A stretch of 40,110 nt of DNA, taken from Anaerolineaceae bacterium. GTDB lineage: Bacteria > Chloroflexota > Anaerolineae > Anaerolineales > Anaerolineaceae. Where the stretch lies: positions 1 through 40,110 of the forward strand of contig JAGPFF010000018.1 in NCBI GenBank assembly GCA_018056725.1, in the 5' to 3' direction. Shown piece by piece: positions 15,751-22,914 of the stretch (position 1 is the stretch's first letter; each line of letters begins with the position of its first letter). The notes beneath the pieces are model-generated. The model saw nothing but the letters and a program-made list of their open reading frames with translations. It did no database searches and was not told the origin of the DNA. A program made the position numbers and the translations under genes.

Positions 15751-15783
15751 AAATCCCCGGTGTCTCATTCCGGGGATTTTTTA
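15751..15783 (+). terminator. Bidirectional Rho-independent terminator
   Basis: AAATCCCCGG (15751-15760) and CCGGGGATTT (15770-15779) form a perfect stem with T-runs on both sides. It serves the xdhC-mocA pair on the plus strand and the small membrane-protein gene on the minus strand. Confidence 0.9.
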
Positions 15784-15797
15784 GTAAACAATTCCTC

Positions 15798-16055
15798 TTA
15801 TCTTTTTCGCCGCAACAGGGCTAAAAGCAGTAATAGAACTACAGCTCCGATGAACGCGGTGAGGACGGAGGATAGAAAAGAGCTCCCCAGGTGTATGCCT
15901 AATAAGCCAAGCAGCCAGCCGCCTAAAAATCCACCCAGGATGCCAACGATAATTTTCCCCGCTAAACCCATATTAATGCTTTTGACCACCCAGTCCGCCA
16001 GTAAACCGGCGATGGCGCCAACAATGATCCAGGTAATAATGCTTAACCCTTCCAT
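15798..16055 (-). CDS. GlsB/YeaQ/YmgE family small membrane protein
   Basis: An 85-residue protein made almost wholly of three hydrophobic segments rich in glycine: ITWIIVGAIAGLLADWVV, AGKIIVGILGGFLGGWLLGLLG and VLTAFIGAVVLLLLLALL, followed by a basic RRKR end. This is the pattern of the transglycosylase-associated / GlsB stress protein family, for which no clear biochemical function is established. AAAAAGGAGAAAAA precedes the ATG. Monocistronic, convergent with the Mo-cofactor pair. Confidence 0.88.
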   Translation of the reverse strand: MEGLSIITWIIVGAIAGLLADWVVKSINMGLAGKIIVGILGGFLGGWLLGLLGIHLGSSFLSSVLTAFIGAVVLLLLLALLRRKR

Positions 16056-16410
16056 TTTTTCTCCTTTTTACTTAATGATTCCGTTGATTTGATTATAACA
16101 AAAATCAAATTGCCGATACCGGCAAAAGAAGATGGCAAAATTCTTTCCAGGATGCAAAAATTGGTCTTTCCGCGATCTTCCAAAGGCAGAGGTTTCTCAC
16201 CCGCAACCTGCAGGGAGTAACAATTTATAAGAATGGTAATCCTCTCCTTTGCCAGGTGGAAAAGGGAAATTCTTCCTGTTTCCATCCTGTATTGTCATGA
16301 TTCAGTCTGAATCACAAAAGGATATGTTATAAACATAAAAGGTTGTTACCTTGTTCAGCCAAAACATCCTGCAGTCGGGGGCAGGATGTGTTTATTCAAA
16401 GGAGACGGTT
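16056..16410 (+). promoter_or_regulatory. Long structured leader/promoter region upstream of the TerC-family gene
   Basis: These 355 bases hold no convincing gene. Visible elements are a dyad TGATTCA-GTC-TGAATCA (16298-16314), a likely extended -10 TGT-TATAAA (16325-16333), and a terminator-like hairpin ACATCCTGC (16364-16372) / GCAGGATGT (16381-16389) followed by GTTTATT and then the gene's ribosome binding site. Together they suggest a regulated promoter plus an attenuator. TerC-family genes are often controlled by the manganese-sensing yybP-ykoY riboswitch, but I could not fit its core convincingly here. Confidence 0.45.
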
Positions 16411-17277
16411 ATGGATTTCTCATTTATAGTAATCGTTTTACAGCTTATCTTTTTGGAAGGAATCCTTTCCATTGATAATGCTGCCATTCTTGGTGCCATG
16501 GTCCTCCACCTGCCTACTGACCACCCCGTCCCCTGGCCAAAACAACTCGCGCATATCGGTCACCCGCTTAATAAACTGCTCGGTCCGCAACGGACTGCCG
16601 CATTACGCGTGGGCTTGATTGGCGCTTACCTGGGGCGTGGAATCATGCTGATCCTGGCAAGTTATATCATCAGGAATCCGTGGCTAAAACTGATTGGCGC
16701 GGCTTATTTGATCAAACTGGCTCTCGACGACCTCAGCGCTCACGGTTATACGGGAGGCGAAGAGGATGTTGAATCGAAACCCGTCAAAGTGAAAACATTC
16801 TGGTCAACCGTGCTCTCCGTAGAAATTATGGACCTGGCATTCAGCCTGGATAACGTGGTGGCAGCAGTTTCCCTTTCAGATAAGCTATGGGTGGTCATGC
16901 TTGGTGTGGCGATTGGCATTTTGCTGATGCGCTTTGCTGCCGGGATTTTCAGCAAAATCGTCGAAAAAGCCCCAATCTTGAAAACTGCGGCATATATTCT
17001 TGTACTCAATATTGGCATCGAATTGTTGGTGGAAGACCTGGGTCACATTGTCATTGGAGACTGGACCCGGTTTGGGATCTCCATTGCGACCATTTTGCTT
17101 GCGCTTGCCTATGAGCGCTTCAAATTCATGAAAATTTTTCGACCCCTGCTGATCTGGTTAAGTCAGGGATTCGCCCTCGTCAACGCCTTCATCAGTTGGG
17201 TTTTTGCGCCGATAAAAGGAATTTTCGGGTTGGTCGGCACTCTTTTCAAACGCAAAGAACCTTCGCCCGCTTCTTGA
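16411..17277 (+). CDS. TerC-family integral membrane protein
   Basis: A 288-residue membrane protein with about seven to eight helices. The start at ATG 16411 is fixed by AAAGGAGACGG in front; an in-frame upstream start at 16351 lies before the attenuator hairpin and is rejected. The two TerC half-repeats carry the hallmark acidic motifs FLEGILSIDNAAILGAMV (about 14-31) and VEIMDLAFSLDNVVAAVS (about 137-154). Family members are linked to tellurite resistance and, in Alx/TerC/MeeF-type proteins, to manganese export and metalation of secreted proteins. Its exact role here is inferred from the family only. A strong terminator follows. Confidence 0.9.
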   Translation: MDFSFIVIVLQLIFLEGILSIDNAAILGAMVLHLPTDHPVPWPKQLAHIGHPLNKLLGPQRTAALRVGLIGAYLGRGIMLILASYIIRNPWLKLIGAAYLIKLALDDLSAHGYTGGEEDVESKPVKVKTFWSTVLSVEIMDLAFSLDNVVAAVSLSDKLWVVMLGVAIGILLMRFAAGIFSKIVEKAPILKTAAYILVLNIGIELLVEDLGHIVIGDWTRFGISIATILLALAYERFKFMKIFRPLLIWLSQGFALVNAFISWVFAPIKGIFGLVGTLFKRKEPSPAS

Positions 17278-17288
17278 ACCCGTGATAA

Positions 17289-17324
17289 ATACACCCCCGG
17301 AAAATTTCGGGGGTGTATATTTTA
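17289..17324 (+). terminator. Bidirectional Rho-independent terminator
   Basis: ATACACCCCCG (17289-17299) and CGGGGGTGTAT (17308-17318) form an 11-bp stem followed by an AT-rich tail (ATTTTA). It lies between the convergent TerC and GNAT genes. Confidence 0.88.
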
Positions 17325-17344
17325 TGGACAGCCTCTTTGAAAAA

Positions 17345-17782
17345 TTAGAGGGCTTTCTCCATCCAGACCACTTGTGTGGTGCCAAAATAATGAGTCGGCA
17401 AGCCGTTGATCTGGTAACCAGCCTTTTCAAAATAGTCGGTGGTATTTAAGCGGGAAAGGCAGCCAATGCGGGTGTAACCTTCGGTTTTTGCCAGTTTTTC
17501 CACATGATCCAACAGGATTTTGCCAATGCCTTTACGCTGATATTTTGTTGCCACACAAAGATGAGATACCCAGGCGACCCCGGGTTCTTTTTCATAGAGT
17601 TTGACGCAGCCAATAACCTCTCCAGTCTGGTCATCCACTGCCATAAAATGCTGTGACAGAGGTTCGAAATCGTCTTTTTCTGTTCCACGCGGTTGCCCCC
17701 ACGGTTCCCGTAAAACCTTGTAGCGAAGATCATAGTAGGCTTTAAATTCTTCTTTAGTTTTTGGGGATTTAATGATGATCAT
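17345..17782 (-). CDS. GNAT-family N-acetyltransferase
   Basis: A 145-residue GNAT protein. The acetyl-CoA binding motif A reads LCVATKYQRKGIGKILLDHV (about 82-101), and the C-terminal beta-alpha unit NTTDYFEKAGYQ is typical. CGGAGGTACGAA precedes the ATG. It lies 69 bases after the OsmC-like gene on the same strand and may be transcribed with it. The acceptor substrate (amine or protein N-terminus) cannot be told. Confidence 0.88.
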   Translation of the reverse strand: MIIIKSPKTKEEFKAYYDLRYKVLREPWGQPRGTEKDDFEPLSQHFMAVDDQTGEVIGCVKLYEKEPGVAWVSHLCVATKYQRKGIGKILLDHVEKLAKTEGYTRIGCLSRLNTTDYFEKAGYQINGLPTHYFGTTQVVWMEKAL

Positions 17783-17851
17783 TTCGTACCTCCGGGGAAC
17801 CTGTGTTTTCTGTAATGCAAAGGTATTATAAGGCTATTTCGTTGCGCGCCA

Positions 17852-18346
17852 TCAGGGAAGAACCTCCGTAGTCCCGTTGATATTCTGCTTAACCTTTATT
17901 GGCACCGGGGCCGTTAATGCTTTTTCGGTAAAACACATCTTCCGGGCCAGGGCAATCAGCTCGCTCAGTTTTTCTCTGGATTCATCAGAATCCATCTGGA
18001 TTTCGATTTCGAACCCATCACAGAATCCCTCCGCATCCCCTCGTAAAACCGACCCCTGCTCATGAAAATGGGCGGTTACTTTTACCTGCTCATTACGGAT
18101 GCTGATTTTCTTTTTTATCGCAACCTGCGATAGATGCGAGATCAGTCAAAGCGCCATCCCGCTGACAAAATAAGTAAGCGGCGTCGGAGCGGTTCCCTCC
18201 CCGCCGGGCATGTAATTCCCTTCATCGCTTACCAGAGCGTAAGTGCGTCCGGTTTCAGGTTGTCCGGCGATGACCAGTTTACGCCATTTTTCGATCGAGC
18301 TGGCATCGGCGCTTACTGTAATGAGGCGTTGATTTCCTTCTGACAT
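17852..18346 (-). CDS. OsmC-family protein with in-frame UGA: predicted selenoprotein peroxidase
   Basis: Read through, this is a 164-residue OsmC-like protein. The N-terminal part (1-66) ends in TAPTPLTYFVSGMAL, then UGA (18148-18146) at codon 67, and the same frame continues with LISHLSQVAIKKK for 97 more residues to a TGA at 17852-17854. UGA falls where OsmC proteins carry their first redox cysteine; the second is present as C138 in ARKMCFTEKAL. No other stop or frameshift is seen on either side. A hairpin begins directly after the UGA. I infer selenocysteine at 67, giving a selenol/thiol peroxidase pair for organic hydroperoxides. AAAGGAGC overlaps the malic enzyme stop 13 bases upstream, so it is cotranscribed with that gene. 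The alternative is a point-nonsense pseudogene. Confidence 0.8.
18102..18145 (-). promoter_or_regulatory. Predicted bacterial SECIS element in the OsmC-like gene
   Basis: Immediately 3' of the UGA, CUGAU (18145-18141) can pair with AUCAG (18106-18102). Inside this, UAUCGCA (18132-18126) and UGCGAUA (18122-18116) form a perfect 7-bp upper stem with loop GGU (18125-18123). The loop begins 20 bases after the UGA and has G at its first two positions. This matches the general bacterial SECIS layout (hairpin within the coding region, apical loop roughly 16-37 bases from UGA, G early in the loop). SelB binding is inferred. Confidence 0.7.
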
Positions 18347-18359
18347 TTAGCTGCTCCTT

Positions 18360-19643
18360 TCAATCCATCTGTTGTAAACGGTTTTCAAGCTCCACGCGAT
18401 AGGAGCTGATTTCGACGGCTTTTCGTGCCACACCGCTCGCCATGGCTGCCCGGGCTACCGCCGGCGCTTCCCACAGGCAAACCCGCCTGTCGAAAGGTTT
18501 CGGAACGACATAATCCTTGCCGAACTCCAGCTCGGTCACCCCGTAAGCTTTTAAGACCTCTGCTGGAACGGGCTCGCGGGCGAGTGCAGCCAGTGCATTG
18601 CTGGCAGCAACTTTCATCTCCTCATTAATCGCTGTCGCCCGCACATCCAGCGCTCCCCGGAAAATAAACGGAAAGCCCAGAAGATTGTTTATTTGATTGG
18701 GGTAATCAGAACGACCTGTGCCAATCACTCCATCCGGACGGGTTTGTTTCGCCAGGTCATAATCAATTTCAGGATTCGGATTCGCCATAGCAAAAATCAC
18801 TGGAGAAGACGCCATCCGCTTGAGCATTTCTGGCGTGACCAGATTAGCCGCTGAAAGCCCGATGAACACATCCGCACCTTCCATCACCTCTGCCAAAGTT
18901 GCTGGCTGGTCGCCCTGGGCATAAACTTCTTTTTCAGCGAACATTTCTTCCCTTCGCCCGTGGTAAACCAGTCCTTTGATATCACACATCCAGATGTGTT
19001 CCCGCGGCACTCCCATGTGGAGAAGATGATTGGCGGATGCCAGTGCGGCGGCGCCTGCACCCGAAAAGACCACTTTAAGATCCTCAAGTCGTTTGCCGGT
19101 AATTTCCGTGGCATTGGTGATGGCGGCTCCGAGGATGATCGCCGTGCCATGCTGATCATCATGGAAAACGGGGATGGGAAGCAATTCCTGCAGCCGCTTT
19201 TCAATCAGGAAACACTCCGGCGAGCGAATATCCTCAAGATTGATGCCTCCAAAGCTTTCGCCAATGGCAGCGCAAACCGAAATCACGGTTTCAGGATCGA
19301 TTGCGTTGATTTCAATATCAATGCTATCAATGTCAGCGAATTTCTTAAAAAGAACGGCTTTCCCTTCCATCACCGGCTTGCTCGCCAGGGCGCCCCGGTG
19401 CCCCAGACCCAGAATAGCGGTGCCGTTGCTGATGACAGCCACCAGATTGCCCTTCGCTGTGTACGCATAAGCTGCTTCCGGGTCGCGTTCAATCTCGAGC
19501 ACCGGGTATGCCACACCTGGCGTGTAGGCTAGACCAAGATCCTGCTGGGTATCCAGCGGCTTGCTTGGCACAATCTTCAATTTTCCGGGGCGACCATGAA
19601 GTTGATGGTAATTTAAAGCGCTTTCTCTGTCGATGGGTGTCAT
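18360..19643 (-). CDS. NAD(P)-dependent malic enzyme (malate dehydrogenase, decarboxylating)
   Basis: A 427-residue short-form malic enzyme, which converts malate to pyruvate and CO2 with reduction of NAD(P)+. Motifs are LAYTPGVAYP (about 33-42), NLVAVISNGTAILGLG, the metal-binding region PVFHDDQHGTAI (about 157-168) and the dinucleotide fold VVFSGAGAAALA (about 189-200), with IFAMANPNPEI near 290. GAGGGAATTTTCG precedes the ATG. It lacks the phosphotransacetylase-like domain of long forms. It is followed 13 bases later by the OsmC-like selenoprotein gene; if NADP-linked it could supply reducing power to it, which is inference. Confidence 0.94.
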   Translation of the reverse strand: MTPIDRESALNYHQLHGRPGKLKIVPSKPLDTQQDLGLAYTPGVAYPVLEIERDPEAAYAYTAKGNLVAVISNGTAILGLGHRGALASKPVMEGKAVLFKKFADIDSIDIEINAIDPETVISVCAAIGESFGGINLEDIRSPECFLIEKRLQELLPIPVFHDDQHGTAIILGAAITNATEITGKRLEDLKVVFSGAGAAALASANHLLHMGVPREHIWMCDIKGLVYHGRREEMFAEKEVYAQGDQPATLAEVMEGADVFIGLSAANLVTPEMLKRMASSPVIFAMANPNPEIDYDLAKQTRPDGVIGTGRSDYPNQINNLLGFPFIFRGALDVRATAINEEMKVAASNALAALAREPVPAEVLKAYGVTELEFGKDYVVPKPFDRRVCLWEAPAVARAAMASGVARKAVEISSYRVELENRLQQMD

Positions 19644-19717
19644 CGAAAATTCCCTCGCTTAATGCAATGGATTTGATCTTATTTTACGCGCTTTCTGCGA
19701 GAGGAGCGGAAAAGAAG

Positions 19718-19743
19718 AGAGGTGTCCCATTCGGAACACCTCT
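19718..19743 (-). terminator. Terminator-like hairpin after the thioredoxin-CcdA gene
   Basis: AGAGGTGT (19718-19725) and ACACCTCT (19736-19743) form a stem. On the minus strand it is followed by CTTCTTTTCC. It would separate the thioredoxin-CcdA gene from the malic enzyme operon. Confidence 0.7.
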
Positions 19744-19758
19744 GCGGTTTGTGAAAAG

Positions 19759-21207
19759 TTAATGCCGGCGCTTTTTGACCGGGGGTTTGTTGGCGGATGC
19801 TGCAAACTCGCTTCCAAAATGAATGCCTAATTTTGGCAGCACAACCCTGTGCAGCACCAGAACCAGGATCGTGATGCCAAAAGCGATGCCAAAGACAATT
19901 AAGGATTGCCCGATGTCGCTCATCAGTGAGGGATTGACCAGCATGACAACTGCCAACGTCAACATCAGGATGCCGCCAATCAGTTTAAGGATGCGCCCAT
20001 GCTTTTCTTCAATTCGCGAAGATTTCAGTGTAAAGACCGCCACCAGGAAAATTCCCAGCTCATCCAACTGGTATATCACCATATAAAGGAGCAGCAGCAA
20101 CACAAATGTGATCGTGGCAACCTGTTGAGCGGAGATTAAATTGGTCCACAAAACCGGGAAACCCGCGGTGCAGGAAAATTCCACCAAAGAAACTCCAGCC
20201 GAGAGCACGATTGTTCCTCCAATCAGGCTCCACCATGAATCGCCAGAATCCATCACCTTGCGAATCCGCTTATAGATCCCTGGTTTTTTCTCATCAGAGA
20301 TGGTGAAGGAGACCCCTTCTTTGTAGAAGAAGTAATCTTTGATGTTCACCAGCCCGAAGAATAGCGCCACTAAAGCCACCACCACCTGGATCCATCCTAC
20401 AAATGAAACCACCTTGAGAACGGTAAACAAACCGGTAATGAAGAGCGCGTAGACCCCTGCCGAAACGGTGAGGAAGACCAAACCAATGACCAGCACTTTT
20501 TTCCGGGAACCGGTGTGCAGGGTGATCGCAAGCAGCATGCTCAAGACCCACAGTGAGCAGGGGTTGAAGCCATCCACAAAGGAGATTAATGCCGTGCTGA
20601 GGAAGAGACCCATTTTTGAAAAATCAACTTCGCCGAATAGAGGCAGTTTGGTGGTATTTTCGTTCGCCGGGTCTTCGGTTTCAACCACAGCCGGTGTAGG
20701 GGTTGGTGCCGCCTCGGTCACAACAGGGGTCATTGTCACCGGCAGGTATCCCCGTCCCTCGATAATCACAGCTGCTTTATCCTCACACGCGGTAATCAGG
20801 CATTGATTGACTTTATCCGTGATTTCCTGCGCGAAGCTGTCATCATAGCCCTCCCAGACCGCGTCGCCGATGATGATCGTCGGCACGTAGCGCGGCGTAA
20901 ACCCAAAGGCATCTCCAAATTCCTGGAATAACGCCTGGTTTTCTTTTGAATTCCAGACCTCAAATTCATACATGGATACCGTCGTCGGGTTTTGCGCGAC
21001 CAGACCTTCCAGCACAGGTTTGGCTTTGGCACAATGGGGGCATCCATCTCCCCAGAAAAGGTAGATAACCACCTTGTTTTCGTCTTGGAGGGTTGAGGGA
21101 AGCGGTAAAGCCTGATTCGTTCCCGCTTCAGCGGAAACGTTCAATGGAGTAAGTACCAACCAGACAAAAAGGATAGCCAGAGAAATACTTATCAGTTTAT
21201 GTTTCAT
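19759..21207 (-). CDS. Secreted thioredoxin domain fused to CcdA/DsbD-like membrane domain
   Basis: A 482-residue protein. A signal peptide (about 1-26) is followed by a thioredoxin-like domain with active site CPHC (C56, C59) in YLFWGDGCPHCAKAKP, the cis-proline region RYVPTIIIG, and an extra cysteine pair C136/C141. A Pro/Thr linker (about 155-190) leads to six or more membrane helices. Two membrane cysteines, C217 (VDGFNPCSLW) and C346 (EFSCTAGFPVLW), match the redox pair of CcdA/DsbD. It probably carries electrons across the membrane to the outside thioredoxin domain to reduce extracytoplasmic disulfides. The domain order is thioredoxin first. No strong ribosome binding site precedes the ATG. 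Confidence 0.85.
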   Translation of the reverse strand: MKHKLISISLAILFVWLVLTPLNVSAEAGTNQALPLPSTLQDENKVVIYLFWGDGCPHCAKAKPVLEGLVAQNPTTVSMYEFEVWNSKENQALFQEFGDAFGFTPRYVPTIIIGDAVWEGYDDSFAQEITDKVNQCLITACEDKAAVIIEGRGYLPVTMTPVVTEAAPTPTPAVVETEDPANENTTKLPLFGEVDFSKMGLFLSTALISFVDGFNPCSLWVLSMLLAITLHTGSRKKVLVIGLVFLTVSAGVYALFITGLFTVLKVVSFVGWIQVVVALVALFFGLVNIKDYFFYKEGVSFTISDEKKPGIYKRIRKVMDSGDSWWSLIGGTIVLSAGVSLVEFSCTAGFPVLWTNLISAQQVATITFVLLLLLYMVIYQLDELGIFLVAVFTLKSSRIEEKHGRILKLIGGILMLTLAVVMLVNPSLMSDIGQSLIVFGIAFGITILVLVLHRVVLPKLGIHFGSEFAASANKPPVKKRRH

Positions 21208-21332
21208 AGGATCAGGTTTTTACTCCATTGATTGGATCGAATAAATCACAATTCTACTCGAAAATGACAGTGGGAATAGATACCATTAATTCGTGAAGGT
21301 TGATTTTCCCGGAAGAAAATGCCATAAATGGA

Positions 21333-22256
21333 TCAGCTGCGTGCCAGCGCCAACGCACCCACCAAACCCACCTGGTCTCCGAGGCTTGCGGTGGTCAGAG
21401 TAAAATTCTCCAGATACATCGGAGAAATGACGCTGGCGGTCAGCGAACGCCTGACCGGAGACATCAGAAACTCACCGGCTTTGGTTACCCCGCCGCCCAG
21501 AATGACAATGGTGGGGTTGTAAAGATGCAGTAAATCAGCAATTGCCCGTCCAAGATAGTCACCAGCGATCTGGAATGCCTCAATCGCCAGTTCGTCTCCC
21601 TGCTGTGCAGCCTGTGCGATAGAACGGGCGGTCGGGATTTCATCCAGATCAGAGAGGATGGAAGGGCGTCCGGATGCCAGCTGCCGTTTGACATAATTCG
21701 CAATTCCGGTGCCGGACGACATAGCTTCAAGATGCCCCGGGTGACCGCACCCGCACAGTGGACCATTCGGCAGCACTGTAATATGCCCCACCTCAGCCGC
21801 CAGACCGTTTGAACCCACCAGCAGGCGATCCTGAGTGATGATGCCACCGCCAAGCCCCGTGCTTACCGTCAGGTAAACCAGATCATGATGCCCCACACCC
21901 GCCCCATATTTCCATTCTCCAAGGGCTGCCAGGTTGGCATCATTCCCCAGGCGGACTTCTACATTAAATTTGTTTTGCACCTCTTCAACCAGGTGCAGAC
22001 CATTCCAGTTGGGGATATTCGGGATGGTATAGGTGATGCCGGTAACAGGGTTGAGTGCGCCAGGCGCGCCCAGCGCGATGCAGTGTACCTGATCGTCGTC
22101 CGGCATAATAGATTCAAGAAGCATAAATAATCGTTCAAGCGCAGGCTGCTTACCCTGTGTGGGGATCGTTTTTATCGTCCGGGCTTCGATCCCTTCCGGG
22201 GGATATAGCGCCGCCCTGAGCTGAGTTCCACCAATATCCACCGCGATATCATACAT
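21333..22256 (-). CDS. ROK-family sugar kinase (glucokinase-like)
   Basis: A 307-residue ROK kinase without a DNA-binding domain. The ATP motif is AVDIGGTQLRAALY (about 5-18), the catalytic region is GNDANLAALGEW (about 103-114), and the zinc-binding motif is CGCGHPGHLEA (about 160-170), with histidine in place of the usual second-half cysteine (HPGH versus xxGC). ILGGGVTKAGE closes the fold. AAGGAGGTCGTTC precedes the ATG. It would phosphorylate glucose or a related hexose released by the glycosidases. Monocistronic as far as seen; the exact sugar is unknown. Confidence 0.9.
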   Translation of the reverse strand: MYDIAVDIGGTQLRAALYPPEGIEARTIKTIPTQGKQPALERLFMLLESIMPDDDQVHCIALGAPGALNPVTGITYTIPNIPNWNGLHLVEEVQNKFNVEVRLGNDANLAALGEWKYGAGVGHHDLVYLTVSTGLGGGIITQDRLLVGSNGLAAEVGHITVLPNGPLCGCGHPGHLEAMSSGTGIANYVKRQLASGRPSILSDLDEIPTARSIAQAAQQGDELAIEAFQIAGDYLGRAIADLLHLYNPTIVILGGGVTKAGEFLMSPVRRSLTASVISPMYLENFTLTTASLGDQVGLVGALALARS

Positions 22257-22407
22257 GAACGACCTCCTTCAAGATTCCCTGTCCATCATTTTACCAGAAT
22301 CCCCATGGATCAAAGAACGGCGAGATTAACCTTGAGTCCGCTTTGGATGGACGATTTTGCTGATTTAGGACTTTACTACTTTGTTGCTACCCTCTTTCCG
22401 ATTAATC

Positions 22408-22435
22408 TTGTCCGCAATGAAAACCATGTTATAAT
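22408..22435 (+). promoter_or_regulatory. Promoter of rplS
   Basis: -35 TTGTCC (22408-22413), 16-base spacer, -10 TATAAT (22430-22435), with an extended TG one base upstream of the -10. It lies about 50 bases before the rplS start. The remainder of the 228-base gap upstream shows no other clear feature. Confidence 0.8.
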
Positions 22436-22484
22436 TCACCTCCGCGCCGTGAAGGCAGCATGATCAAAAAGAAGCAGGTGTAAA

Positions 22485-22832
22485 ATGAGCGAAAACTTAA
22501 CAGCCTTTAATGCCCCCGAGAACCCCAATATCCCTGACCTCAGAACTGGGGATATGGTTAGTGTGCACGTAAAAATTAAAGAAGGAAACCGCGAACGTAT
22601 TCAGGAGTTCAAGGGTGTGGTGTTATATCAACACAACAATGGTAATAACTCCTCCTTCACCGTGCGCCGTGTTGCCAGCAATGGCATTGGCGTCGAACGC
22701 ACCTTCCTGCTGCGCTCACCACGCATCGAGAAAGTGGTTGTGGAGCGTCACAGCAAGGTTCGCCGTTCCCGTTTATATTTCCTGCGGGATCGCTCCGGTA
22801 AGAGCGCACGCCTCAAGCAGAAATTCAGCTAG
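22485..22832 (+). CDS. rplS: 50S ribosomal protein L19
   Basis: A 115-residue protein of standard L19 length. LRTGDMVSVHVKIKEGNRERIQEFKGVV and the central VRRVASNGIGVERTFLLRSPRIEKV are diagnostic, and the C-terminus RSRLYFLRDRSGKSARLKQ is conserved. It sits at the interface of the two ribosomal subunits. GCAGGTGTAAA precedes the ATG. It has its own promoter and terminator, so it is monocistronic here, not in the rpsP-rimM-trmD-rplS order seen in many bacteria. Confidence 0.98.
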   Translation: MSENLTAFNAPENPNIPDLRTGDMVSVHVKIKEGNRERIQEFKGVVLYQHNNGNNSSFTVRRVASNGIGVERTFLLRSPRIEKVVVERHSKVRRSRLYFLRDRSGKSARLKQKFS

Positions 22833-22856
22833 CTATTTTCGTCATCGCTTACAGCA

Positions 22857-22890
22857 GGGTGCAACCAACGCCGTGGTTGCGCCCTTTTCT
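22857..22890 (+). terminator. Rho-independent terminator after rplS
   Basis: GGGTGCAACCA (22857-22867) pairs with TGGTTGCGCCC (22874-22884), 11 bp with one wobble, followed by TTTTCT. Confidence 0.88.
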
Positions 22891-22914
22891 ATATAAATAA
22901 GATGGAGTCGAAAA

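Noticed and set aside
16200..16270. yybP-ykoY manganese riboswitch core
   Set aside because: Only a short GGGAGTA match is seen; the second conserved loop and pairing arms could not be placed, and it lies upstream of the likely promoter. Kept only as a hint in the leader finding.
16043..16285. 80-residue minus-strand frame in the gap before terC
   Set aside because: It overlaps the start of the GlsB-type gene, has no family features and lies in a probable regulatory region.
18146..18346. Stand-alone 66-residue protein ending at the UGA, or a simple OsmC pseudogene
   Set aside because: The same frame continues for 97 codons with a well-preserved OsmC C-terminal half including the second redox cysteine, and a SECIS-like hairpin follows. 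A recent nonsense mutation remains possible, but it would have to hit exactly the Sec-prone codon.
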